Assembly: GCA_030374805.1 (NCBI GenBank)
Contig: JARGSG010000065.1
Span: 1 to 29,497, forward strand
Source: Gracilaria gracilis
Taxonomy: Eukaryota; Rhodophyta; Florideophyceae; Gracilariales; Gracilariaceae
Length of the DNA: 29,497 nt
Direction: 5' to 3'
Shown: piece after piece, positions 9,949 through 20,036 of the stretch
How positions within the stretch are numbered: the first letter of the stretch is position 1
Layout: every line of letters begins with the position of its first letter
Program-made: the position numbers and the translations under genes
Notes under the pieces: model-generated
The model's input: only the letters and a program-made list of their open reading frames with translations
Told to the model about the DNA's origin: nothing
Database searches by the model: none

Positions 9949-11782
9949 TTCACGGTTAGGACCGATCATCACTCACTTCAATAGATCCTCAATTAGGCCG
10001 ATTGTAGCGGGAGTCTAGCTCTGTGGAGATTTCGTCTCTCAGAGTTTAAGTACGACGTTGTGCGTCGTGCTGGCGTCAAACACTAAGCGGCAGATGCACT
10101 GTCCCGTATAGCCACTGATTGTTTGGACGAGACACCTCTCGATACCGACATTCCATGCTTTGCCATAGAACCCTCTGGGGACTATGATTGTCTGATGGCT
10201 ACTGTGAGGAAAGGGAATACCATGTATGAGAACGTACTTCTAGATTGGGAAGAACCAGAGAAAGGCCCAGAACGGGAAGTAGTGATGGCTGTCGAAAGCG
10301 AACAGGAGGAAGCTATGCTGATTGCGGTCGATGACTTTCTGGAACAGCACTCGCAAGACTCCTGGTGCAAGAAAGTAGCCGAGGAGGTGGGGAAACCACA
10401 GTCCCGATTCGGGTACGACTACCATGTTTTTCTCACCAGAACCTCGCCAGCAATACAGCAATTGGTACCGTCCACCATACGAGACCACGTCCTCTACTTA
10501 TCCCGCTACCCTCGCTTAGCGGGACATCCTGGTGGGAGAAGAATGTACGCGACCCTACGTCGAAACTTCTACTGGCCATTTATGGCCAATGATGCCAACC
10601 AGACTGTCAAGAACTGTCGCTCCTGTGAAGCCACCAGAAAGACACGCACAAGCACCGGAAATTCTTCAAGTTGTTTCCCGCAGTGGGTTCACTGGAATTT
10701 GTAGCCATGGACATTCTGGGCCCACTTTCCAAAACCGAGCATGGCAAAAGGTTCATCCTGGTTATTACAGACCGCTTCTCCAAATTGACACGAGCAATAC
10801 CCCTCAGAGCCACTCAGGCGACCAACACCTCGCTGGCCTTCTTAGAGAACTGGATATTCCCGTATGGGGCACCGCAATTTTTACTGACGGATAATGGTCC
10901 CCAGTTTGTTGCCAAGTTCCTTGAAGCACTTTGTGGGAACCTGAGTATACGCCATCTATTAACGTCAGCGTATCACCCCCAAACGAACGGGCAAGCGGAA
11001 AGGTTTAACCGGACCCTCGTGGCTCGTCTCAGACACTACATGTCTGAGAACCAGCACGACTGGAACGAGCTGGTCCAACCGTTGGTCTTTGCATACAATA
11101 CCCAATTCCATCGCACAACGGGAACCACGCCCTTTGACTGGGTTCTCACGCGTCACCCTCCCGGAATTGTCGTCAACGCGCCGACATCGGCCTTATCTAC
11201 TGCTGGGCCTGTGGACCCGGATTCGGTAGCAATGTAACGTCTAACAAGCTCCAATATTCGGTTCCTCCTTTCTAAGACTAAGACCAAGATTGACGCAGCC
11301 CAACAACGGTACAAGGCTGAATTTGACTCCCGTGTAAGAGCTACCGTCTCTATTTCCCCTGGGGACTACGTCTCCCTTGACAAGCCGCCAAGGAAATCGA
11401 CCGAAACGGCAGAAGATGAAGGCATTGCCCGAAAGCTTTTACCGCGCACCACCGGTCTCTTCCAGGTTGTCAAAGTTACAAACACCACTGTGACCGTATT
11501 GGACGGCACCCTTCATGACACGGTCTCCATCAACCGTGTCACCAAAGCCCCTCGCGATACAGATGCACAAACCCTTCGGGACGGCGCCGGCCACCCTCCG
11601 AATGAACCGCCGACTCGTGAACCCGTAAGGGACGCACAAGCCCCTCAAGAGCCGCCTTGCATCAGGGCGGCGCGTAAGCAGGTCTCTGTCTACCTTGATG
11701 CCCAACCGGTTTCGGATGAGGCCTCTGACGAAGCACATCCCCTGGAGCTTATGGAGGAGCCGCCGAATCCCGTGAATAGGTC
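9949..11782 (+). pseudogene. pol: Ty3/gypsy pol remnant: RNase H tail, integrase, GPY/F
   Basis: The 5' end is cut by the telomere-like array. The RNase H C-terminus (RTDHHSL, then DALSR) is read at 9949-10108 with stops at 9982, 9994 and 10084. The same frame continues through the integrase zinc region (LAGHPGGRRMY, FYWP, NCRSC) to about 10650, where Arg stands in place of the first zinc His. After a frame change, the core runs to 11234 and its catalytic triad is intact: Asp at 10710, Asp at 10890 (TDNG), Glu at 10998 (QAERFN), giving DD35E spacing. An in-frame TAA lies at 11235-11237. Beyond it the same frame gives a GPY/F-like region (QQRYKAEFD, GLFQVVKV) and a polar tail. Reverse transcriptase, protease and gag are absent. 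Confidence 0.9.
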
Positions 11783-11932
11783 GTCGAAAAAATCGTCGGC
11801 GAGGGTATCGCAGGCGACGGCGCACCTGTCGTGAAGGTCCGTTGGTACAATTGCCCACCCTCACAAGACACATGGGAGCCAATGGAATCCGTTCCATACA
11901 ACTTTGTTGCCCGATATCGTTCACGCACTTAA
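11783..11932 (+). pseudogene. Chromodomain at the integrase C-terminus
   Basis: In a frame shifted from the integrase tail, after a TAG at 11777-11779, the sequence reads VEKIVGEG, then VKVRWYN and DTWEPMESV, and ends at TAA 11930-11932. This is the pattern of a chromodomain (Val-Glu-Lys-Ile, then Lys-x-Arg/Lys-Trp, then Thr-Trp-Glu-Pro). It places the element among the chromoviruses. In that group the domain guides integration to modified histones. The frame change means it is no longer fused to the integrase. Confidence 0.82.
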
Positions 11933-12241
11933 CGCGCATACTAGCGCTCTAAACATCGCAGTTGAGCACAACCCTTACCGGCACAATTTTCGATCTATGT
12001 AATAGGCCACTTTTCCGAAGCCCTCTTTCTTTTATTCTATGCACACCTTTGAGTACAAAACTCAGCCTAAGAAGAGATGGCAATTAACACAACCACCCTC
12101 CTTCTTCACCGGAATATCCACGCGGGGCTTCGCTCACTTCTATAGAACACGGTGCGCAGCTTACCGTTGCAAACATGCACGGCGCATGATGCACATCACG
12201 CGGCACTCAGACGACCCATCAGGACGCACGCACGACACGGG
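11933..12241. other. Spacer after the chromodomain
   Basis: No coding frame is convincing here. The stretch separates the convergent ends of the gypsy pol remnant and the antisense coding region. No LTR edge is evident. Confidence 0.4.
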
Positions 12242-15200
12242 CTACTGCGCCTGCCCATGCAGTACATCAGTACAGTACATAGCCACGTGGCGCGTGGCCG
12301 CTTGGTAACCGATTGAGTTGCCAGTAATGCCCGTAGAGGGACGCGCGACAACGTCAAAAAATTCTAAGTAGTTTGGCGTTGCGGGCAGCCCAAAACGGAA
12401 CATACGAGCGGCTAAAACGCCCGCGTTTCCGAGTTGCAGGCCAAACAATAAATCGGCCTTTTTGGTACCTCCCGAAGAGGTAGTGCCGTGCAACTTTATT
12501 TGATTCGCCTTGCAAGTCGCCCCTGGCCCCACGCCGCGCACGTGCCAACATTCAACCCCAGAGGGCATACATCTGCATTGCTGGTCGGCGGTGCACGCCA
12601 CCAAGCACGATTCGCCGCCGCACACCTTGCCAGTTTGGACGCTCGTCCTCACGAAGCGCAGGTAATCCGCCTCTCTGTATGATGAATCAGCATTCACGAC
12701 CTTAGTGTGTCTGCTCTACTCCTCGTTCCCAGTGCGGGCACGACGTCGGCGCTGAACCGCGAAAGATGGTCCGCCCGTATCAAACTCTTCACCCATTGAT
12801 GATTCGAGAGTCAGGAGACCGGGACCTCCACCGATCAGAGGCTGGTAATCAAACCCTTTGGAATCGCCACTAGGACTACTAGCCGGATTGGGAACAGACG
12901 CACCCGGCGCCGCTGCTCCAGCAGCGCCTGTCATTCCTGCAATCCTTGGGGTGAGAACGACTTCAATGCCACTTTGTGGAGCTTAAGGCTCGCCACCCTC
13001 GTTCGAAGAACCCTCGGGAGGCACACGCATGAACGAGAGCGAGCGACGGCCTCATTACCACGGTGAAGCACTACGGACGTCTGGGTCCGCATACTGGTAC
13101 CCCGCACGGGTTGTTCGCGAGCAACAGCAGACACTCGACCATCTTGGAAGTCCTCAATCCCAAAGCGGGCGCTCACATTAGCTAGGATTTCCGATGCCAG
13201 AATACCACTGTGTTTGGCCACGATGGCTGTCAAAGTCTGACGCGTGCAAACAACCCTCTGGGAAATAACTGGCATTAACGACACGTCTCGGACCCAGGAT
13301 CGGGCTGCGATGAGTGCACCCAGGACAGAAGTCGGGGCATAGACGCCCATTCTCTGGCATTTTGACCCTATACCGGTTAATGCAGCTTCAACCTCGGGAC
13401 TGTAGACCCCACCAGGAGCAATGCTGACTCCCGAAATGAACCCGAACTGCATGGGAGCAGAAGCGGGCAACGCCCCTGGAGCAATGGCCGTACCCGGGCC
13501 AACCACAACGCCGCTAGAAGTCCGACCCAGACTGGAAACAACCGGAACGCCCACCATTGCATTTGGTGAGGACGAAACACGTCCGGAAGCCCTACTGGGA
13601 GCAATAAACGTCCCCGGGTTTCCCACAGATACGGGGGCGATAGGCGCTGAAGGTACGTTCGCGGTATCAGGCAGGGCAGGACCCTCATCTTCGTCGTCGT
13701 CCTCCTCTTCCAAGCCCATTACGAGCAAGGTTCCAGGGTTATCTGGCAGTGATCGGCCAGGTAGCGGGACTCGGGGATCTTCCAAGCAAGCAGCGACAAA
13801 AACGACACCGCGGAGCCGATAATCCTTGAACTCAGGAGCCTCCGAGTTTGGGATTCTCTCACAGACGGTAAGAAAGGCGGCATACACTCGTAAGCCTTTC
13901 CATCTTCGCGCACCGCAGGATGTCGCGGAATGTCGTATTACGTGTCTGTCTTGTAATCGTACCACAAGAACCCAGGTGTTTGGGACCAGTCAATGCAAAT
14001 CACATCTGATAGGAGTGACCGAACGTCAGCAAAGCCGTAGTTACACCCACGAAGGATTTTTTGAATACCCAAACGACGGGCATAGATAATCACAGCAGCC
14101 GGTAACGGGAACAACCAACCAATTGGAGACAGCAGGTTATCGTCATGGTACAACCGCTTATCGCGGCACTTTGTGCGAATCGGTACCCCATAGCGGGCTG
14201 CATACAACCATCCCATGAAGAAGAACAGTACGCATTCGGCAAAAAAGGCCTGCCAGATGGCATCTGTGAACTCATTTCGTGGTTCTAACATCAGGTTGGT
14301 GTAGTATGCTGTGAAAGAAGGCGTCGGTATACCCAAATGACGGGACACCGACATTATTTCCTCCATGGACGTCCCAATTGGTACATAGTGCTTTGCACGA
14401 TCGGCCGGGAGCATATCGAAATACTCCTGGTTGTGCCATCCGAACAGGTACTTGTGCGTACCCTTTATACGGGCATCGTCGGCGAAAAACTCCCCCCAGT
14501 ACTCTCGGTCCCGGACACAATATATCTCGTCGAAGGGGGCTCGAACGCGATGGCACCAAGAAGAAAATAACCCATCGGAGGTATCTTCAGATTCTCTCCA
14601 AACTGAGCGTAGTCTGCTCCTAGTCGGCCAATTATATCGGCCATTATTCTCTGATATTCGATCTCCTCCCAGCAACAGGCAAACGGTATGTCCCGGCAGA
14701 TGTCACCAGTGTTGGGCGTGCGAATTTCCCTCGAAGAATTGATGGCCATGTGTCCCTACCGGGCCTGCCAAGATTCCACGCGGTTGCGGCGGTTCTTCTG
14801 CAAAAAACATTGATAGGTCGGTACCGAACCGAACCACTTCGCGTCAGAGTACAGTGTCCCCATGGGTAGGTACTTCTGCACCGGATATGGAGTCGGAATA
14901 TGACGAGCACCGACATGTACCCTACCCGGGTTAGTGATGTGATCAAACGTTTGAGTGGGATTCACCCACTGTCCTCCCGCTTGGGGCGTCCTACTGGTGT
15001 ACGGGACAGCTGTTGCCGGAGTAACGTTCGCGGCTGGGGCCGGAGGTATCGGGACGCGAGGAATTCTCTCTTCGGGATCGAACATCTAATCGAGCTGCAT
15101 AGCGCAATCAATCGCGCCAAGCAAGGGACCGGGCGGCTGTCGTTCCCGAAAGAGTCGTACTAACAGGAAACCACAGGTATCTTGGCTCCCGCGATTGCAA

Positions 15201-15295
15201 AAAGCTACAAAGAAGACGGCGCTCAATACCACCCAAACGGGTTTTGACCTTTCGAAGCCTGGACAGGCAAGGAGCCAGACTTCACGTCGGGACAT
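12242..15295 (-). pseudogene. Large antisense coding region, unknown family
   Basis: Coding-like frames run from ATG 15295 to 12242. One frame covers 15295-14465 with TAG at 15086 and 14756. The first TAG is followed at once by ATG 15085. A second frame covers about 14560-13938 (YWGEFFADD, KYLFGWHNQEYF). A third covers about 13900-12931 and carries an acidic run and a Pro/Gly/Ser/Val-rich region. The first frame resumes at 12934-12716 and, after one stop, at 12697-12242, which is Cys-rich. Hydrophobic stretches near the start (VWVVLSAVFFVAF) and in the second frame (CVLFFFMGWLY, GWLFPLPAAVIIY) could be membrane segments. I recognise no family. Continuity of composition suggests one former protein of about 1,000 residues. 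Several short overlapping genes or spliced exons are alternatives. Confidence 0.5.
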
Positions 15296-15312
15296 TCTAA
15301 CTTGGGTTGACG

Positions 15313-15331
15313 CGACCTCGGGACGAGGTCG
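15313..15331. repeat. 8-bp perfect hairpin with 3-nt loop
   Basis: CGACCTCG (15313-15320) pairs with CGAGGTCG (15324-15331) around GGA. It sits between the start of the antisense gene and the candidate polypurine tract. Confidence 0.7.
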
Positions 15332-15332
15332 G

Positions 15333-15360
15333 ATTTAAGAAGGGGAGTCTGTAGTGCAAT
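15333..15360 (+). other. Candidate polypurine tract and LTR 5' edge
   Basis: A purine-rich run AAGAAGGGGAG at about 15337-15347 is followed by TGTAGTG at 15350. This is the arrangement expected of a polypurine tract and the TG start of a 3' LTR of a plus-strand Ty3/gypsy element. The matching 5' LTR is not in the window and I could not place the CA end, so this is a hypothesis. Confidence 0.3.
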
Positions 15361-16260
15361 GGCACTGGCCCATATTGGGCATGCATAATAAGTAGACGTA
15401 GTAGTTAGTATGCACAAGGGGGCCCCTTAAGATGTCCAAATGTAGGGCTCATGCACTGTGTTGTGCCAGTCCTCAGCGACCCCCTTTGTAGGTAGATTGT
15501 TTATTCTTTTTCGACACGTGGCTGCTTTCCTCGGAGATGCACTTAAGCACTTCCTGCTGGGCAGAGCTGACCGTGGTAAACCTCAAGCACCCCCTAGCCG
15601 ATTCTTCATCGTCTAGTTCCCCAGAGAGCCATTCTGCCGCCGCTACCGGTGCTACACGCCTGTCTCGTGCCGCGTTGTTATCGTCGCTGCACGCTCCTTT
15701 GTCCCTGCTTGAGTGCTGCGCATAGCATCCCTATTTCTTGGGCATTGTTGATACTCACTCGCGTGAGTGTACTTCAGTGCGCACTTGCTGAGCGGCAGGT
15801 CACGCCGTCACACACGCACCTGGCGGTGCAAGCGGCGCACATGTCGGGCCCACGTTGCGTGAGCTTCACTTGAGCTGTAAAAATTTGCGCCCATTTGGGT
15901 CAAGCCGATCGTTTGCGATATTCAAATTGCGCGCTTTAGCGGTGGTTGCGCCCCATGCGTTGCCGCCTTCACGCGCTGTGATCGCCGCGCTGACGGTAGG
16001 TGCGTCGCCCGTGTTTGATCTTCGTTTGCTTTGATTCTCGCCGCTGCGCTGTAAAGCAGCCGCACGCGCGCATCTGCCGCCGTGCACGCCTGCCTCCGCG
16101 CGCGCGTACCTGCCACCACACTTGCCTGCCCCACGCGCTTTCGTCGCGAGTGCGTGCTGAAGCCGCTGCCGAGCAGTCGCAGTGCGACTGTCGTACGTCG
16201 CCTGCGCGCCGCCTGCCCGTCGGCCTGCCCGACCGCTCGCCCGCCCGCTAGCCCGCCGCC
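15361..16260. other. GC-rich stretch, no supported gene
   Basis: GC rises from about 15600. Frames are open on both strands only because stop codons are scarce in GC-rich DNA. The first part may be LTR sequence if the 15350 edge is real. A TTTCACAG that would suit a 3' splice site sits at the right border, just before the coding-like frame at 16261. Confidence 0.4.
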
Positions 16261-17505
16261 ATTTCACAGCCGTCGCAGTATCAGGCGAGCCGCCTGCTGG
16301 AGCTCGTCACCCTCAATAGAGCTACCGTGCGCCACTCCGATCACGTCGACGTCGACCACTGAGCGCGCCACCACCCCACGCTGCAGGGCTTCGTGTACCA
16401 CGACGGTCGCACCGCCCGCCTCATCCTGTACAGCTGCCAGCTGGGCGCCGTCCCGCTCCACCCGCAGCAGCCGCAGCAGCCGCAGCAGCCGCAGTAGCAT
16501 GCGTCATCGCACCTGCCGCCGGACGAGGTGCCCACTACCGACATCGCCACCAACCAGCAGCGTGCCGCCCACCCGCTGCCGCGCGTGAACAGCGCGCGCT
16601 CTAGCATTTCCTGTCGTCCATGCCGTCTTTGGAAAGATGGCCGAACCGCTTTCAGGCAGCTCGACGCGTCTGCACGACGACCACGCTGCTTCTGCAGCTG
16701 CTGCTGGGCTGAATGCGCACATCGCCGTGCCGCAGCAGGCGCCGCAGCCCGTCGCCGCTGCCACTCGAATCACGCCAGCAGAGTACGAGGAGTTTGGATC
16801 CAAAGCGCCTACCACTAACTTGTACCACGACGTGGAGGAAGACGTTGACGATAAAGCTACGTATAGCATACTCTACCGCCAAATCCGTCCTCGTGTGGCG
16901 CGTAGAGACAGCGTTTCCTGGTTAGCCGAAGGAGCATGGGCGTGTAGCCTGTCTAGTACTTCACACATGGCGCACTGGCCGATTACGGCTTCCGCGAGGC
17001 GCGCGGCGGCGGCGGCGTAATTCCGTCCGTGAATGAGTCGCGCGGGGTGTTTGAGCGCGCGTTGCTACGCACGGTGCGGTACGTGCAGGTTCTCGGCAAG
17101 CAGATGATGCTGGTGGGCGAGCCGCCCCACCTGAGGCGCGGCACGTTCGGCTGCAAGCGCTGGCTGCGGCAGCATGAGGCGCGCTTCGAGCAGTGGCAGC
17201 GCGCGGAGGGTGATCAGCTGACGGTGTGCGTGGAAGCGCCGCGCGCGCTGGCGCTGTGGCGGCAGCGCTACATGAACGGCGTGCTCAGTGCCGTTGCCCG
17301 TCAGAGGAAAGCGCGCGCGCTGCTGCTCAGCGGGCTGCCGTGCGACAATGCGCGGTGGGACGCGCGCGACTGCCGCGCGGTGAGCGAGAAAACGCCGCTG
17401 TACCGCGACAGCAACGACGTGAGCGAGAAGGGAGCGGTGTACATGGCGACCAAGTGGAAGAGTGATCCGCGGAGGTGGTTTCCGGAGGGGTCGCGCGTGC
17501 CGTAG
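16261..17505 (+). pseudogene. GC-rich gene with Pro-Gln repeat, disrupted
   Basis: Frame one from 16261 reads SRLLELVTLN, GFVYHDGRTARLIL and GAVPL, then a Pro-Gln-Gln repeat. It has stops at 16360 (TGA) and 16495 (TAG). A second frame, about 16610-16900, includes ATG 16637 and reads TPAEYEEFG and an acidic stretch. Frame one resumes after a CTAG at 16953-16956 that could be a splice acceptor and runs to TAG 17503-17505 (SRGVFERALLRTVRYVQ, LLSGLPCDNARWD). The HDGRT segment faintly recalls ubiquitin E2 variant domains of the TSG101 type, but the rest does not follow, so I assign no function. Some frame changes could be introns, but the two stops in the first part point to decay. Confidence 0.45.
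16462..16494 (+). repeat. CCGCAGCAG microsatellite
   Basis: Three CCGCAGCAG units plus CCGCAG encode repeated Pro-Gln-Gln. A TAG follows directly and differs from CAG by one transition, so it may be a decayed repeat codon. Confidence 0.85.
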
Positions 17506-17521
17506 TTTACATAGTACCAAG

Positions 17522-17548
17522 TTCGTACTACGAAGTTGGTAGTACGAA
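17522..17548. repeat. 10-bp perfect hairpin just after a stop codon
   Basis: TTCGTACTAC (17522-17531) is the exact reverse complement of GTAGTACGAA (17539-17548), with a 7-nt loop. It begins 17 bases after the TAG at 17503-17505, in the presumed 3' region of the GC-rich gene. Confidence 0.8.
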
Positions 17549-18590
17549 TGCGCTTGGCGCTGGGAACCATGCTGATTGGCGCCGAGCTGTGGCGTGCGGC
17601 GCGAGTGGCGCGCGTGCGCTTCCAACAAAGTCGACTTCCTGCTGCGCGAGGGCGGAAGCGCGAGCGCGAGCGCGCGCCACGCCACTTGGCACTGCTGCTG
17701 TGGCGCGGCGCGCTGGGCGTGGCACCTGCGCTGCACGCGCTCTCTGGTGGCGCTGCGCCGAGTTTAGTATGAGGCAGTGTACATCAACGCATGCGCTGTA
17801 AGGCGCCCCTGATTCTTTAACCCTAAAAATAGTGCGTGGTTTGCGCCCGCGCAACGCCCTATGTGCGCTCACGGTCATGGTGGACACGCGCCGCGTAACT
17901 GTTTAACTTGTTATTTGCGCGAACAACTTTAAAGTGTTGTTTCAAAAACGGGGTTTTGGAGGGCGATTTTGGCATGCTAGCTTGAGCTACAAGGATGTCT
18001 TGCCCAGCACAACTCGTTTTGCAAACCAGGTTTTCATATGATTCTAACCAAAACTATACAAGCAAGAGGCCGGGGAATGTTCTTTTGCATGCAGCTTGAA
18101 AGAGATTAAGCAATTGTTTAGAACCAGAATGGGACTCCAACGATCGTAGTTGGGTCTGAGAAAGGGCGCTTCGAATTGGCAAAATGATACGAAGACGACC
18201 GCTGAACTCCGTCATTTTGTTGATTAGGCGCCGAACAGAGCCACTTGAGATTCAATGTTCACTAAAAACAAATAAATCTATGAAGGTTCGTTTTATTGAC
18301 TCGCGCCGCGCACGAGTTACAATTTAAAGTGAAAGCCATTTCTGACGTGTACGAGAATGTGCACTCCTTTGCCTGTATCTACCGATCGCCATGTCAACGA
18401 GCTTTGATACTCCAGCTTGTACAAGCCAAGACCAGTAGCTTTTATTGAAGACAAACAAAGTGCAAATTGGACTGGTCGTTGAGACGCTAGAGTCGTTTAG
18501 ATTTGCAGAACGAGAGCGAATGAGAAAATTACAAATTACAAGTTGAACAGTTATGGCTTTCGCGGATAGAAACTGCTACCACCGAAAACG
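17549..18590. other. No supported gene; GC-rich then mixed
   Basis: Bases 17549-17880 are GC-rich with overlapping frames on both strands, low-complexity Ala/Arg reads and no motif. From 17900 composition returns to average and stops are frequent. I see no RNA gene. Confidence 0.4.
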
Positions 18591-18591
18591 C

Positions 18592-18748
18592 TACCGTTGG
18601 TACCAACGGTAAGTTACCCGCCGATGCATGTGATACCGTCATACCGAGTGTATGGCAGCACAAGCCCACAGCGCAGCGAAAGCCCTCCCACTCAACGTTG
18701 AGTGCTTCACACTTGTAGCCAATAACCTTTAATAATAATAATTATTAT
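18592..18748. repeat. Cluster of three perfect palindromes
   Basis: Three perfect palindromes lie within 157 bp: TACCGTTGGTACCAACGGTA at 18592-18611 (20 bp), CACTCAACGTTGAGTG at 18689-18704 (16 bp) and ATAATAATTATTAT at 18735-18748 (14 bp). Dimeric protein sites or cruciform-prone DNA would fit. No neighbouring gene clarifies a role. Confidence 0.85.
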
Positions 18749-19533
18749 AGCCGAAGAAAAGGCGCGGCGGTGGGAAAGCCAGACGAGCAGAGCAGGCCAT
18801 TAATCTGGCGAAACGCGCGCCGCACGCCCTTCGCCCATTTGTCTACGTTTATCGCTCGCAATCTTCTTTGGTTACCCCTGGCTCGCGCGCACCGCCCGCA
18901 ATCATGATGGGTCTATTGCTTTCGTCTTCTCTCTGCACTGGTGATCCTTCTTTCTTCTACTCCACGCTGCAAATACAATCACACGCAAGCGGGCTGCGGT
19001 TTTTGTGCGTGAGCCTCCAGCAGAGGTGGGCTGACTTGGGTTCAGCCCTTGCTCGTCCCTGCCCACACACATACATCTCGTGTGTCTGGAAGCTGCGCCG
19101 CGCATAGGACACTCTTGAATATGAAGCCCGTCGTTCATGGACTTTGCATGGTACTCTACAATCTGGTATGCATTGGTCTAAAGCCTTCAACCGAAGACAC
19201 TACGCGCGCATTCTCTGTGTCAAAACATGGCTTGTATGTGTTATCAGGACTTGCGTGTGGCGACACAAATCACAGTTCTTATGTGTTTGTAACCTCTAAT
19301 ATCGCACCGCTCGGCGCTTCATACAGACGTTCTATCGCGCATTTTCTCTTTCAATTCACATCGCTTGTGGATCCTCTTCCACGAAATCCCTCGTAACAAC
19401 TTGTGGTCCTCCGGTCAATCTTACGCAACACTATTATTATCACGGATGTACGCTTGGCCTTTCGATTTCTTCATCCATCACAAACACACAACTAGCTTCA
19501 TGAATCTAGAAGGGTTCACTGGTAATGCCCTGA
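18749..19533. other. No supported gene
   Basis: Short plus and minus frames overlap here without motifs or codon-use contrast. Nothing distinguishes them from chance. Confidence 0.35.
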
Positions 19534-20036
19534 CCTGGACACACAAAGATCGCTCCACTTTGTGGTATCTTTGGCCATCGCGCCGGCGTCTTATTCACGC
19601 TTCGGTGGACCATCTTCTCGCCCTACAGCGCAGCCCGTCGCACTGCGCATAAGCGTTTTCTAGCGGCATCAGTTGCTCCTACGATTGACGTATTCTCTCC
19701 CTCGGGTTATCGTCTATCGTCTTTATTCTCAGAAGTGAAAGTGCCCTCCACTCCACGGGTGTGGGAATATCCTTCGAAAGGTTGGATCGTTGTGGTGCGG
19801 GGTTAGCTGCTTCATTTCGGGGACCCGTACTGCATCGATCGCTTAGCTCCCTGAGTTGGGCTAGGGTCTCCTCCAAGTTACAAACCAGAAGTTGAAAAAG
19901 AAGTTAAAGTTGAAGAAGAAGTTGAAGTTGAAGAAGAAGTTGAAGTTCAAAAGGTTCCTATTTCAGGTCGCGGTATCCTTACCCCGTTCAAGAAGGCTGA
20001 TCTCTTGTATCCTACACCTCTTGGCTGCTCACCATC
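19534..20036 (+). pseudogene. Possible coding fragment with acidic Glu/Val repeat
   Basis: One frame is open from 19534 to 19803 (GIFGHRAGVLF, VFSPSGYRLSSLF, VWEYPSKGWIVV), then has TAG 19804 and TGA 19852. It reopens into a Lys/Glu/Val repeat at 19882-19953 and a segment GRGILTPFKKADLLYP just before the copia gag ATG. The two stops could lie in a short intron or mark decay. The fragment might be host coding sequence interrupted by the copia insertion, or part of the copia leader. No family is recognised. Confidence 0.3.
19891..19953 (+). repeat. 18-bp tandem repeat, imperfect
   Basis: The unit is close to GAAGTTGAAGTTGAAGAA and repeats about 3.5 times. In the open frame it encodes alternating Glu and Val. 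It ends about 85 bp before the gag start. Confidence 0.8.

Noticed and set aside
15866..16267. 133-codon minus-strand Ala/Arg-rich frame
   Set aside because: GC-rich DNA gives long stop-free frames by chance. The translation is low complexity and has no motif.
16400..16460. Ubiquitin E2 variant (TSG101-like) domain
   Set aside because: Only the HDGRT segment and the following hydrophobic residues resemble it. The conserved segment expected next is replaced by Pro-Gln repeats.
17065..17736. 223-codon minus-strand frame
   Set aside because: It is Arg/His/Ala-rich with no motif and lies opposite the better-supported plus-strand frame ending at 17505.
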